DNA from: Pseudomonadota bacterium | GTDB taxonomy: Bacteria > Pseudomonadota > Gammaproteobacteria > Steroidobacterales > Steroidobacteraceae | Assembly: GCA_023433705.1 (NCBI GenBank) | Contig: JAEYUC010000080.1 | Coordinates: 1-40,104, forward strand | Direction: 5' to 3' | Length of the DNA: 40,104 nt | Shown here: positions 15,032-23,288 of the stretch, piece by piece | Layout of the letters: each line of letters opens with the position of its first letter | Position numbering within the stretch: position 1 is the stretch's first letter | Translations under genes and position numbers: made by a program | Notes under the pieces: model-generated | Database searches by the model: none | Told to the model about the DNA's origin: nothing | The model's input: the letters and a program-made list of their open reading frames with translations, nothing else

Positions 15032-17626
15032 TTAGTTGAAGTTTCGCGTGAACTGGATGTACCACTCGCGCGGCGCACCCGGTTGACCTTCCAGTGACGG
15101 CTGACCGAAAGCGGTCAGATCGAACTTGTTGAGGAAGTACTCCTCGTCGGTCAGGTTGGTCGCGCCGATGGCCATGCGCCAGTTGTCCTCGGGACTGGCC
15201 CACTCGATGCGCGCGTTCAGCAGCTCGTACGACTGCGCGCATTGATCCTCCACGCTCGTGTCGATCAGGGTGACCGACACGTTGGTGCGGATCTGCGTGC
15301 AGATCTTCGTCTGCCCGTAGTAGTCGAAGCGCGGCGTGATCGAACCGATGTCGCCGATGTTGAAGCGGTAGGAGAACGAGGTGCTCCAGTTGTCGGTCGG
15401 CACGTAGATCGGATTGTCGTTCTGGATCTCCGTGACGTTCGGATTGCCCAGCACCCCGGGGTTGTCCCACTCGTCGCCCGAGAAATCGGTGTAACCGTAC
15501 TGCGCGCTGATCATCATTCCGTCGATGGGCGCGAACTGCACCTCGACCTCCGCGCCCTGGATCGTCGCAGGAATGTTCTGGTAGTAAGTGCGCGAAACGG
15601 TGGCCACGCATGGGTTGCCCTGGGTGTCGAAGATCGGCGTACCGGTCGCCGGCGGGATCGTGTTGTAGACGTACGGCGGCCCGCCCGGGAGCAAGGTGCA
15701 CTCGGTGCCGCCGACCGGCAGGATGCGCTGGTTGTAGTCGACGTAGAACGCGGCGAGGTTCAGGCGCACGCGGTTGTCCGCGAAGTCGCTCTTGAAGCCG
15801 ATTTCGTACGACGTCGCCTCTTCTCCATCGACCGGCACGAATTGCGTCGGCTGGAACGGCCGCGGATTGAAGGCCTGTGGCCGGTAACTCGTGGCCGCGG
15901 ACGCATAGACCATCATTCCGCCCGTGAGCTTGAAGTCGATGCCGGCTTTCCAGTCGACGTGACTCTCGTCGGTGTCGAGTGTCGTCACGACGATGGAGTT
16001 GTCGAAGTCCTCGTCCTTCTGGTCGGTCGAATAACGTACGCCGGCGCTCAGCGACACCTTGTCGCCCAGACGCCAGACGGTATGCGCGAAGGCGGACAGG
16101 TTCTCCGACTCCGTGGTGTTCTGGCCATTCACCAGCAGCGCATTCGGGACGAAGGCCGGGATCGAAACCTGCTGCGAATTCGTGAACTCGCCCTGGTACC
16201 AGAACGCGCCGATCGTCCAGTCGAGCATCTCGCCGGCGGTGCTCGAGAAGCGCGCTTCCAGGGTCCTGGCTTCAACGTCCTGGATGCCATCCACGAGTTG
16301 CAGGCTGTACGGCGACTGGTCCGTGTCGGTGGCGAAGGCGCCGTCGAACTTGGAATACGACCCGATCAACTCGAGCAGCGAGTTCTCGGAGAAGCGGATG
16401 TTGGCCTTCGCGCTGAACGCGGATTGTTCGAACGAGGTCTGCGGATTCGTGGTGAAACCCGTCACCGGGTCCTGGTACGTCGCGTAACTCGTGTAGATGT
16501 CCTCGGGCACGAATCGCTCGTCGAAAGGCACGCCGGTGCGCGCCACCTGGGCGTTGCTCCAGAAGTTGAACGGTACGGGCAACTGCCCGGCGAATGGCGA
16601 CGTGGAAGTGGTCGGGATGCGGCCGATGTGCACCAGCGTATCGGCGCGCGCCTCGGACGTGTCGTTGATGTATTCGCCCGTGAAAGTGAGATCGAAGTTG
16701 TCGCTCGGCGCGAAACGGATCGCCGCGCGTGCGCCGGTCACGTCCTGGCCGCCCTGCGTGCCGACCTTGCAGTTGCCGGCGCGATTGCGCGTACGCGTCG
16801 GAATCGCGAAAGCATTGTCTGCCGCGCTTCCGGGCGCGACGGCGTCCGGCAGCGTGTCCGCGTCGGCGCCATCGGCCGCGAGGCCGTCGCCGTAACCGGC
16901 GAGCAGCGGGTGACGGCAGGCGAAGTCGTAGACGGTCTGGTAGCCGTCGCGCTTCTTCGCAACACCGGCCACGCGCGCGAACACGGTGTCCGACAGTTTG
17001 AAGTCGTAACTGGCGCGCACGTCGATGCGGTTGAAGTCGCCGTACGTCACGGAGATCGAGCCGGTGTCGTCGCCCTGCGGCGCCTTGCTGATGTAGCGGA
17101 TGGCGCCGCCGATCGAGCCGCGGCCGAACAGCGTGCCCTGCGGACCGCGCAGCACTTCGACACGCTCGAGGTCCATCAGGTCGACGCTCGATGCGAACGT
17201 GACCGGGTGCAACACGTCGTCGAAGTAGATAGCCACGCCGGGTTCGAACTCGGGCAGGAAATCGTATTGACCGATGCCGCGGATGTAGGCGCTCATCGAG
17301 GCGCCGAAGGCCGCCTGCGCCGGGCGCAGGCTCGCGTTCGGAACCGTGTACGCGACTTCGAAGGCGTTCTGGAATCCGCGCGACTGCAGCTCCTCGGCGG
17401 TGACCGCGGTGATCGCGATCGGCGTCTCCTGCAGTCTCTCTTCCTTGAAGCGCGCGGTGACCACGATTTCATCCAGACCCGCTGTCTCTTGCTGCTGCGC
17501 ACCCTGGGCCGCCGCCGGGGCGATATCGAGCCCGCAGGCCGCCGCGATCGCGACCGAGAGCAAACTACGTGTGAATACGGAGGGCGGTTGTACGAGGTTT
17601 TTTTCAACGCCAATGGGCTGGTTCAT
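15032..17626 (-). CDS. TonB-dependent outer-membrane receptor 2
   Basis: An 864-residue TonB-dependent transporter. It has a long signal peptide (cleavage near APAAAQ), a TonB-box region (LDEIVVTAR), a plug domain (about 50-170) with VLRGPQGTLFGRGSIGGAI, and a barrel with the usual TonB-receptor patterns ending in FTRNFN. AGGGGA is correctly spaced before the ATG at 17626. It is divergently transcribed from a LysR regulator (193 bp between starts), the standard arrangement for a LysR-controlled uptake gene. Substrate unknown. It differs clearly from receptors 1 and 3 in barrel sequence, so a distinct ligand is likely. Confidence 0.95.
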   Translation of the reverse strand: MNQPIGVEKNLVQPPSVFTRSLLSVAIAAACGLDIAPAAAQGAQQQETAGLDEIVVTARFKEERLQETPIAITAVTAEELQSRGFQNAFEVAYTVPNASLRPAQAAFGASMSAYIRGIGQYDFLPEFEPGVAIYFDDVLHPVTFASSVDLMDLERVEVLRGPQGTLFGRGSIGGAIRYISKAPQGDDTGSISVTYGDFNRIDVRASYDFKLSDTVFARVAGVAKKRDGYQTVYDFACRHPLLAGYGDGLAADGADADTLPDAVAPGSAADNAFAIPTRTRNRAGNCKVGTQGGQDVTGARAAIRFAPSDNFDLTFTGEYINDTSEARADTLVHIGRIPTTSTSPFAGQLPVPFNFWSNAQVARTGVPFDERFVPEDIYTSYATYQDPVTGFTTNPQTSFEQSAFSAKANIRFSENSLLELIGSYSKFDGAFATDTDQSPYSLQLVDGIQDVEARTLEARFSSTAGEMLDWTIGAFWYQGEFTNSQQVSIPAFVPNALLVNGQNTTESENLSAFAHTVWRLGDKVSLSAGVRYSTDQKDEDFDNSIVVTTLDTDESHVDWKAGIDFKLTGGMMVYASAATSYRPQAFNPRPFQPTQFVPVDGEEATSYEIGFKSDFADNRVRLNLAAFYVDYNQRILPVGGTECTLLPGGPPYVYNTIPPATGTPIFDTQGNPCVATVSRTYYQNIPATIQGAEVEVQFAPIDGMMISAQYGYTDFSGDEWDNPGVLGNPNVTEIQNDNPIYVPTDNWSTSFSYRFNIGDIGSITPRFDYYGQTKICTQIRTNVSVTLIDTSVEDQCAQSYELLNARIEWASPEDNWRMAIGATNLTDEEYFLNKFDLTAFGQPSLEGQPGAPREWYIQFTRNFN

Positions 17627-17819
17627 TGCGAAATCCCCTGAGCCGGTTGATATGGCAGCTGTATGGGAGCTCGCGGCGTCGATGCATCATCGCCACACCT
17701 CCCCCCTTGCGCCGATCAAAAACCTTTCGGTCAAGGGTGACTCCACCCACGCCGCATGGGGGATCGACTGACCGGGAAATCCCTTGGGGAGCGGTAGTTG
17801 TCCGTTATGATTCACGCGC

Positions 17820-18743
17820 ATGCAACTCAACCGCTTCGATTTGAACCTTCTCGTTGCGCTCGATGCGCTGCTGCGTGAACGGAACGTCACGCGCGCGGCG
17901 GAACGTGTGTTCGTCTCACAACCCGCGATGAGCGCGGCGCTCCACAAACTACGCGAGTACTTCAACGATCCGCTGCTGGTGCGCGTGGGCCGCGAAATGG
18001 AACTCACGCCGCGCGGCATCGCGCTGGTCGAGCCCGTGCGCGAGGCGCTGCTGCGCATCCAGGTGATGCTCGGCACGCAGCCGGTCTTCGACCCGAAGAC
18101 CGCGCGACGCGAATTCACCGTGATCATGTCCGAGGAAGCGGTGCCGGGAGTGCTGCCTTCGCTGCTGCGCACGCTAGCTACCGAGGCGCCGGAGCTCGAC
18201 CTGCACATCGAGATGATTTCGCCGACCGCGCTCTCACGGCTCGAATACGGCGAAGCGGACCTGTGCCTGTGTCTCGAAAACCTGCAGTTGTTCGATCTGC
18301 GCGCGTACCCGGACAGCATCCGCACGACGCCGCTGCGCCCGGTCAGGTGGGTGTGTGTCGTGAGCGAGGATCATCCGGTCGTCGGTGAGTCGCTCACGGT
18401 CGAGCAGTACACGGGGCTGCGGCACCTGTTTGGCCGTCCGGGCGGTTACACGGGCAGCGCGGACCAGCTCGTGCGCAACCTGCTCAACATCGAAATCAAG
18501 GTGCACATGACGCTGCCGAGCCTGCTGCAACTGCCGCTGGCGCTGGTCGGATCGACGCTCGCCGCGACGATGCCCGAGCGCGTGGCGCAGCTCTACTCGA
18601 AGGCGTTGCCGATCCGCATCCTGCCGCTGCCGTTCGAGGTGCCGCGCACGCAGGAAGTGCTGCTGTGGCACAAGCGGCACGAGACGGATCCCGCGCACGC
18701 GTGGCTGCGCGAGCTCATCGCGAAGCTCGCCCACGAAAGTTAG
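17820..18743 (+). CDS. LysR-family transcriptional regulator (NodD-like)
   Basis: A 307-residue LysR regulator. The N-terminal helix-turn-helix spans residues about 5-65 (RFDLNLLVALDALL, VTRAAERVFVSQPAMSAAL), followed by the linker helix and a two-lobed periplasmic-binding-type effector domain. The RFDLNLL...ERNVTRAA pattern and the C-terminal LWHKRHETDPAHAWLREL are typical of the NodD branch, whose members often sense aromatic compounds. It is divergent from TonB receptor 2, so it probably controls that gene and itself. The leader before the ATG is short, with a TTATGAT -10-like box about 14 bases upstream. A long hairpin element (18766-18826) follows its stop. Confidence 0.93.
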   Translation: MQLNRFDLNLLVALDALLRERNVTRAAERVFVSQPAMSAALHKLREYFNDPLLVRVGREMELTPRGIALVEPVREALLRIQVMLGTQPVFDPKTARREFTVIMSEEAVPGVLPSLLRTLATEAPELDLHIEMISPTALSRLEYGEADLCLCLENLQLFDLRAYPDSIRTTPLRPVRWVCVVSEDHPVVGESLTVEQYTGLRHLFGRPGGYTGSADQLVRNLLNIEIKVHMTLPSLLQLPLALVGSTLAATMPERVAQLYSKALPIRILPLPFEVPRTQEVLLWHKRHETDPAHAWLRELIAKLAHES

Positions 18744-18765
18744 AGAAGGAAAATCGGGGACGAAA

Positions 18766-18826
18766 TCGGGGACAGATTTATTTATCGACGATGTGAATCA
18801 TCGTCGATAAATAAATCTGTCCCCGA
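18766..18826. repeat. Palindromic REP-like element, perfect 28-bp arms
   Basis: The arms at 18766-18793 and 18799-18826 are perfectly complementary over 28 bp with a 5-base loop. Each contains GGGGACAGATTTATTT, a sequence I recognise from dispersed REP/RAYT-type repeats of proteobacteria. It is preceded by two tandem copies of AAATCGGGGAC (18751-18761 and 18763-18773). It lies exactly between the convergent LysR and desaturase genes, so it would also work as a two-way transcription stop. Confidence 0.88.
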
Positions 18827-18838
18827 ATATTCTCCCGA

Positions 18839-19930
18839 TCAGGACGCCAGGGCGGAGTCCGGGAAGACCGGCGCCGCGGTGACGCGGCCCTTGAAATCCA
18901 GCCAGCGGTGGTTCGCGTAATCGTAGATCTTGCAGGCGCGAACCGTCGCCCAGTAACGTCGCCACGTCAGCACGTACACGCGCGCGAGCTGCGGCACGGC
19001 GTTCTTCAGCGCGGTCTGCGCCTCGCGCAGGCGATACAGCGGCACACCCGTGTTCACGTGATGCGCGCCGTGCTCGAGAATGTCGTGCAGGATCTGGCCC
19101 ATGCGCTTCGGGACGACCACGTTCACGGTGGTGGTGATGAAGCCCAGGCGCTTCTGCCACTCGTCGCGTTTGTCGAACCACGCGACTTCCGGATGCGTGT
19201 GCTGCACGTAGATCACGAAACCCATGATGCAGTTGAACGCGAGGAATGGCAGCACGAAGCCGCCGAGCAGCGTCCAGGTGATCGAATGATTGTCGTAGAT
19301 GGCCCAGAGCACGAGCGCCGTGATCCAGATGGCGCCGACGCCCAGCACCAGCACGTTGTCCCACCAGAAGATCGCGCGGCGCACGCCGACGTGTTTCTTG
19401 GTCGGCAGGATCAGCTTCTTCCACCACATCTCGATGAGGTAATAGAGCCCCTGGCCGAAGCCCGAGCGGTAGATTCGCTCCATGACGCGGCGGGCCTTCG
19501 AGGCGTTCGCCCACTCCTCGGCCGACATCGGCACCCAGACCTGGTCGCGGCCCTTGAGGTTCGTGAAGCCGTGATGCGCCACGTTGTGGCCGACATCCCA
19601 GAGCGAGAACGGCGTGAGCGACGGCAGGAAGGCGATGCGGCCGATCACCTTGTTGAGCCAGTCGTACTTCGTATAACTACCGTGGCAGGCATCGTGCCCG
19701 ATCACGAACAGGCGCGCGATCGCGATCGATCCCGGGATGACCATGAGGGCCTTGGCCCACCAGGCATCGAAGTAGCACGCGCCGGCGATGCACGCTCCCA
19801 GGAAAGCGAGATCGGCTAACAAACGCAGCACGGGAAGGAAGGAATCGCGGCGCAGGTATTCCTGCATGACAACGCGGACGGTCTTGCGCGCATCGCTACG
19901 CGCGGCATCACTCGGGGTGGGGGTCGGCAT
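18839..19930 (-). CDS. Membrane fatty acid desaturase-family protein
   Basis: A 363-residue membrane di-iron enzyme. All three histidine boxes are visible: HDACH (79-83), HNVAHH (115-120) and HGAHH (287-291). Four or more hydrophobic helices lie between and around them (about 40-70, 192-212, 220-242). This pattern matches acyl-lipid desaturases of the omega-6/delta-12 type, which put a double bond in fatty acyl chains; some family members hydroxylate other lipids or terpenoids. It follows the aldo/keto reductase gene by 21 bp on the same strand, so it may be the last gene of the lig operon, although its function has no obvious link to aromatic catabolism. No strong ribosome site at the ATG. 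Confidence 0.85.
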   Translation of the reverse strand: MPTPTPSDAARSDARKTVRVVMQEYLRRDSFLPVLRLLADLAFLGACIAGACYFDAWWAKALMVIPGSIAIARLFVIGHDACHGSYTKYDWLNKVIGRIAFLPSLTPFSLWDVGHNVAHHGFTNLKGRDQVWVPMSAEEWANASKARRVMERIYRSGFGQGLYYLIEMWWKKLILPTKKHVGVRRAIFWWDNVLVLGVGAIWITALVLWAIYDNHSITWTLLGGFVLPFLAFNCIMGFVIYVQHTHPEVAWFDKRDEWQKRLGFITTTVNVVVPKRMGQILHDILEHGAHHVNTGVPLYRLREAQTALKNAVPQLARVYVLTWRRYWATVRACKIYDYANHRWLDFKGRVTAAPVFPDSALAS

Positions 19931-19951
19931 AGGGCGACAAGCCTATACGAT

Positions 19952-20950
19952 TCAAGCCCTTTGACCAAATTCTTCGGTGTCATTTTCGACCTGCGTCGCA
20001 GGCGGATAACGAGCTCCCGCGACCTTTCCCGGCGCCATGAGTGCATCGAGCTTTTCGATCGTTGCGGCGGTCAGACGGACGCCCCCCGCAGCAAAGTTCT
20101 CGACCAGGTGCTCCTCGCGGGTCGTGCCCGGAATGATCAGCGCACCGGCGTCCCGGTTGAGAATCCAGGCCAGGGCAAGTTGCGCGCTCGTGACTCCAAC
20201 TTCGGCGGCGATGGCCCCGATCGCCGGAAGGAGCCGCAGGTTTTCCTCGAAGTTCGGGTTCTGAAAGCGTGGCATGCCGCGCCGCAGGTCGCCTTCGCCA
20301 AAATCGGCGGGCGAGCGCTGTTTTCCTGCGAGAAACCCTCGCCCCAGTGGGCTGAATGCGACGAAACTGATGCCGAGCTCGCGGCACGCGGCCAGCGTCG
20401 CTATCTCCGGATTACGCGTCCACAGCGAGTACTCCGATTGCAGCGCGGCGATGGGGTGGACCGCATGCGCGCGCCGCAACGTCGCGGCCGACACTTCCGA
20501 AATCCCGATCGCGCGAATCTTGCCCTCCCGCACCAGCCCGGCCATCGCGCCGATGGACTCCTCGATGGGGATCCGCTGGTCCCAGCGATGCAGGTAATAC
20601 AGGTCGATGCACTCCGTGCGCAGGCTGCGCAGCGACTGTTCGCAGATTTCGCGAATGGCTTCGGGGCGGCCGTCCATCGCGCGCTCGCCGTCGCGACCGA
20701 ACAGTCCGCACTTGCTCGCGACGATCACATTCGACGGACGATTCGCGAGCACGTCACCAACCAGCGCCTCGTTGACGCCGAAGCCATAGAGCGCTGCGGT
20801 ATCGAAATGCGTGATGCCGAGATCGAGCGCGCGGCGCAGCACGCGCTCGGCGATGTCGCGCGGCTGCGGCGGACCGTAGGCGTGCGACAGGTTCATGCAC
20901 CCGAACCCGACCGCGGTGACCTCGTAAGGACCGAGTTTGCGGGTCAACAT
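19952..20950 (-). CDS. Aldo/keto reductase
   Basis: A 332-residue NADPH-dependent aldo/keto reductase TIM barrel. The catalytic tetrad is complete: D50 and Y55 (FDTAALYG), K80 (VASK) and H121 (YLHRWD). The C-terminal SAQLALAWIL and IIPGTTREEHLVEN are the usual NADPH-binding part. The family reduces aldehydes and ketones. The ATG at 20950 overlaps the ligJ stop by 7 bp (ATGTTGA), so translation is coupled. The position suggests that it handles an aldehyde or keto intermediate of the aromatic pathway, such as a lignin-derived aldehyde, but no specific substrate can be read. Confidence 0.9.
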   Translation of the reverse strand: MLTRKLGPYEVTAVGFGCMNLSHAYGPPQPRDIAERVLRRALDLGITHFDTAALYGFGVNEALVGDVLANRPSNVIVASKCGLFGRDGERAMDGRPEAIREICEQSLRSLRTECIDLYYLHRWDQRIPIEESIGAMAGLVREGKIRAIGISEVSAATLRRAHAVHPIAALQSEYSLWTRNPEIATLAACRELGISFVAFSPLGRGFLAGKQRSPADFGEGDLRRGMPRFQNPNFEENLRLLPAIGAIAAEVGVTSAQLALAWILNRDAGALIIPGTTREEHLVENFAAGGVRLTAATIEKLDALMAPGKVAGARYPPATQVENDTEEFGQRA

Positions 20951-21951
20951 GGGCTCATTCTTGGGAATACGCGGCGGATGTTGCCTTCGAAAATCTTCTG
21001 CTTGTCCGCGGCGGAGAGCGACGAACCGTCGATGTAACGCTTCGTGTCGTCGTAATAGTGTCCCGTCTCCGGATCGATGCCGCGCACGGCGCCGACCATT
21101 TCGGACGCGAACAGGATGTTGTCGATCGGCACGACCTTGAGCAGCAGGTCGATGCCCGGCTGGTGGTATACGCAGGTATCGAAGAACACGTTGTCGCGCA
21201 TGAGCTCGGGCAGCGGCGGGCGTTTCTGATCCTGCGCGATGCCGCGGAAGCGGCCCCAGTGGAACGGCACCGCGCCGCCGCCGTGCGGAATGATGAAGCG
21301 CAAATTCGGAAAATCCTTGAACAGGTCCGACATCATGAGCTGCATGAACGCGACCGTGTCCGCCGACAGGTAGTAAGAACCCGTCGTATGGAATGCCGGG
21401 TTGCACGCCTGGCTAACGTGGATCATCGCCGGCACGTCGAGTTCGCACAGCTTCTCGTACAGCGGGTACCACCACTTGTCGGTCAGCGGCGGCTCGGAGA
21501 ACTTCCCGCCCGACGGATCGGGATTCAGATTGCAACCGACGAATCCGAACTCCTCGACGCAGCGCACGAGCTCGGGAATCACGCCGCGCGGATCCGCGCC
21601 CGGCGACTGCGGTAGCTGGCACACGCCGACGAAGTTCTCCGGATACAGCGTGCAGACGCGGTGGATGAGCTCGTTGCAGTGTTCGGTCCAGTGTTTGCTG
21701 GTCGTCTCGGCGCCGAGGTGGTGTCCCATCGCGCTCGCGCGCGGCGAGAAAATCGTCACGTCCGTGCCGCGCGAACGCTGCAACTTCAATTGCGCGTTCT
21801 CGAGCGAATCGCGGATCTGGTCGTCGCTGATCGCGATGCCGCCTTTCGCGGGCGCGAGCGTCGGCGTCTTCAGCGCTTCGGTCTGCTGCTTGCGCCACGC
21901 GGTGAGCGGCTCGGGGGCCGTGGTGTAGTGACCGTGACAATCGATGATCAT
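20944..21951 (-). CDS. ligJ: 4-oxalomesaconate hydratase
   Basis: Hydrates 4-oxalomesaconate to 4-carboxy-4-hydroxy-2-oxoadipate in the protocatechuate 4,5-cleavage pathway; a cytoplasmic amidohydrolase-superfamily Zn enzyme. The 335 residues begin MIIDCHGHYTTAP, closely matching LigJ of Sphingobium SYK-6. The metal ligands I recall for LigJ fall at the same numbers: H6, H8, H178 and E284, with H223 also present (IPHGGGAVPFHWGRFRG). Long identical stretches occur, such as SPPLTD-like EPPLTD and FFDTCVYHQPGIDLL. I start at ATG 21951, not the TTG one codon earlier; GAGGA is well placed. Downstream coupling to an aldo/keto reductase; upstream a hairpin and a small exported-protein gene. Confidence 0.95.
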   Translation of the reverse strand: MIIDCHGHYTTAPEPLTAWRKQQTEALKTPTLAPAKGGIAISDDQIRDSLENAQLKLQRSRGTDVTIFSPRASAMGHHLGAETTSKHWTEHCNELIHRVCTLYPENFVGVCQLPQSPGADPRGVIPELVRCVEEFGFVGCNLNPDPSGGKFSEPPLTDKWWYPLYEKLCELDVPAMIHVSQACNPAFHTTGSYYLSADTVAFMQLMMSDLFKDFPNLRFIIPHGGGAVPFHWGRFRGIAQDQKRPPLPELMRDNVFFDTCVYHQPGIDLLLKVVPIDNILFASEMVGAVRGIDPETGHYYDDTKRYIDGSSLSAADKQKIFEGNIRRVFPRMSPC

Positions 21952-21967
21952 CAATTTTCCTCGAGGA

Positions 21968-22003
21968 GAAGGGACCGCGGGAATCTACTCCCCGCGGCCC
22001 TTC
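21968..22003 (-). other. Intergenic hairpin before ligJ
   Basis: CCGCGGG/CCCGCGG plus GAAGGG/CCCTTC form a stem with one bulged A and a 9-base loop, between the small-protein stop and the ligJ ribosome site. No U-tract follows, so it is more likely an RNA-stability or processing element than a terminator. Confidence 0.55.
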
Positions 22004-22029
22004 CCGACTCTGCCTTCTGTGAATTCGTA

Positions 22030-22281
22030 TCAACCTGTCGGCGGATCCGGCCCTTCGTTGCCCGGATTCGTCACCGGCTCCGAACCATCGAACTTCGGCG
22101 GCGGCGTCGGACCTTTCGGACCGCCGAATATCACCTCGTAAAGCGATCCCAGGAACACACCCCGGAGATCGAACTCCGATTTCTCGGCTCCGATACTCCC
22201 CGTCTGGTGCGCCTGCGCCATCGATGACGCTCCCACGACACAGGCCGCGACCAATGCCGCGCTCATTCCTTTCCTGACCAT
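22030..22281 (-). CDS. Small exported protein of unknown function
   Basis: An 83-residue protein I do not recognise. A Sec signal peptide (cleavage near MAQA-HQT) leaves a mature part of about 58 residues: an acidic/hydrophobic stretch EFDLRGVFLGSLYEVIFGG, then a Pro/Gly-rich tail (PKGPTPPPKFDG, NPGNEGPDPP). A strong AAGGAG site 8 bases before the ATG shows it is really translated. It lies in the middle of the protocatechuate operon, between the DUF1932 dehydrogenase and ligJ, with a hairpin on each side. A periplasmic or membrane-associated accessory role is possible; nothing more can be supported. Confidence 0.7.
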   Translation of the reverse strand: MVRKGMSAALVAACVVGASSMAQAHQTGSIGAEKSEFDLRGVFLGSLYEVIFGGPKGPTPPPKFDGSEPVTNPGNEGPDPPTG

Positions 22282-22320
22282 CTGGAACTCCTTATCCCAT
22301 TGTTTTGATCGGTTCTTCTC

Positions 22321-22343
22321 TTCGCCGGCCGGATGCCGGCGAA
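22321..22343 (-). other. Intergenic hairpin upstream of the small exported-protein gene
   Basis: Perfect 9-bp arms TTCGCCGGC/GCCGGCGAA with a 5-base loop lie between the DUF1932 gene and the small-protein gene. The flanking sequence on the reverse strand is purine-rich rather than U-rich, so a processing or stability role is more likely than termination. Confidence 0.5.
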
Positions 22344-22383
22344 GCAGCCCATCATAACGCGGGAAGTTAGTCCGGATGCCTCA

Positions 22384-23286
22384 CTACTCTTTCGCCGCGG
22401 CCGCGAGGTACTCGTCGGCGCGCTCTCGCCAGGCGCGCCGCTCCAGCGGCTCCGCGAACGCACCATTCGCGCGCAATTTCGCGACCGAGTCCTGACGCGC
22501 CGCGATGGCCGCGGCCATGGTGCCCCGCACCGCAGACGCATCGATCATCTGGGCGCTGGCGCGCATCTCCTCCGCGCGGCGCTTGCCGTGCTGGATCACA
22601 CGCGAGAACAGGTAGTCGCCCTGCTGCTCCCAGTCGAATTGTGGATAGGTCTCCTCGAGCGACGCGAGCACCTGGGCTTCGACGCCGAACGAACGCGCGG
22701 CCGTGAAACTCTCGACGACCAGCGACTCGAGGCCCTTGATGATGACGCTGCGGCACAACTTGATCGCGGAGGCCACGCCATACTCCGGCGAGGCGGTCTC
22801 CACCGAAAAGCCGAGCGCACGCAGCAGGGCTTCGCCCTCCTTCGCATGCGGGCCGCCCAGCAACATGGGCACGCGGATGCCGTGCGGCGGCACGGACGTC
22901 ATCACCGCGGCTTCGATGTATCGCCCCCCCGCGGCCGAGACGAGCGATGCGCACTCGATCTTGGCGGCCGGAGATGCGGAATTCAGATCCACCACCCATT
23001 TGCCGGAGAGCGAGCCCGTGGCGACGGAGCGCGCCGCGACCAGCGCCTGATCGGCGGTCACCGCACTGAAGACGAGATCGCAAGCCTCCGGCAGGCCCGC
23101 GGCATCCGTGAGCGGCTCGACGCGCTGCGCGGCGGCGTGTTTTCGCATGGCCTCGCCGGCCGCGGCCTGGTGCAGCAGCAGGTCGAAAGTAGATAGCTCG
23201 CACGCGCCGTCGCGCGCGCGCAGGTCCGCCGCGAACCGCTGACCGACTTCACCGAATCCGAGGAATCCGATCCGGGTCGTGTTCAT
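22384..23286 (-). CDS. NAD(P)-dependent oxidoreductase, 6-phosphogluconate dehydrogenase-like with DUF1932 C-terminus
   Basis: A 300-residue beta-hydroxyacid-dehydrogenase-type enzyme. The Rossmann fold opens with GFLGFGEVG (7-15, GxGxxG), followed by the strand DLVFSAVTAD and the GKWVVDLNSASP segment seen in this family. The C-terminal half (IKLCRSVIIKGLESLVVESF onward) looks like DUF1932. The expected reaction is NAD(P)-linked oxidation or reduction of a hydroxy/keto acid. Its ATG is 2 bp after the ligI stop, so it is firmly in the lig operon, yet the textbook 4,5-cleavage pathway has no step for it; ligC is present elsewhere. It may act on a side product or a related substrate such as a gallate or syringate derivative (inference). 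Confidence 0.8.
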   Translation of the reverse strand: MNTTRIGFLGFGEVGQRFAADLRARDGACELSTFDLLLHQAAAGEAMRKHAAAQRVEPLTDAAGLPEACDLVFSAVTADQALVAARSVATGSLSGKWVVDLNSASPAAKIECASLVSAAGGRYIEAAVMTSVPPHGIRVPMLLGGPHAKEGEALLRALGFSVETASPEYGVASAIKLCRSVIIKGLESLVVESFTAARSFGVEAQVLASLEETYPQFDWEQQGDYLFSRVIQHGKRRAEEMRASAQMIDASAVRGTMAAAIAARQDSVAKLRANGAFAEPLERRAWRERADEYLAAAAKE

Positions 23287-23288
23287 GC

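Noticed and set aside
15242..17641. A 799-codon open frame opposite TonB receptor 2
   Set aside because: Same mirror effect; the composition is non-protein-like and the real receptor covers the region.
17627..17819. LysR binding boxes between TonB receptor 2 and the LysR gene
   Set aside because: A region of this kind should hold one, but several weak T-N11-A matches compete and none has good symmetry, so I do not name a site.
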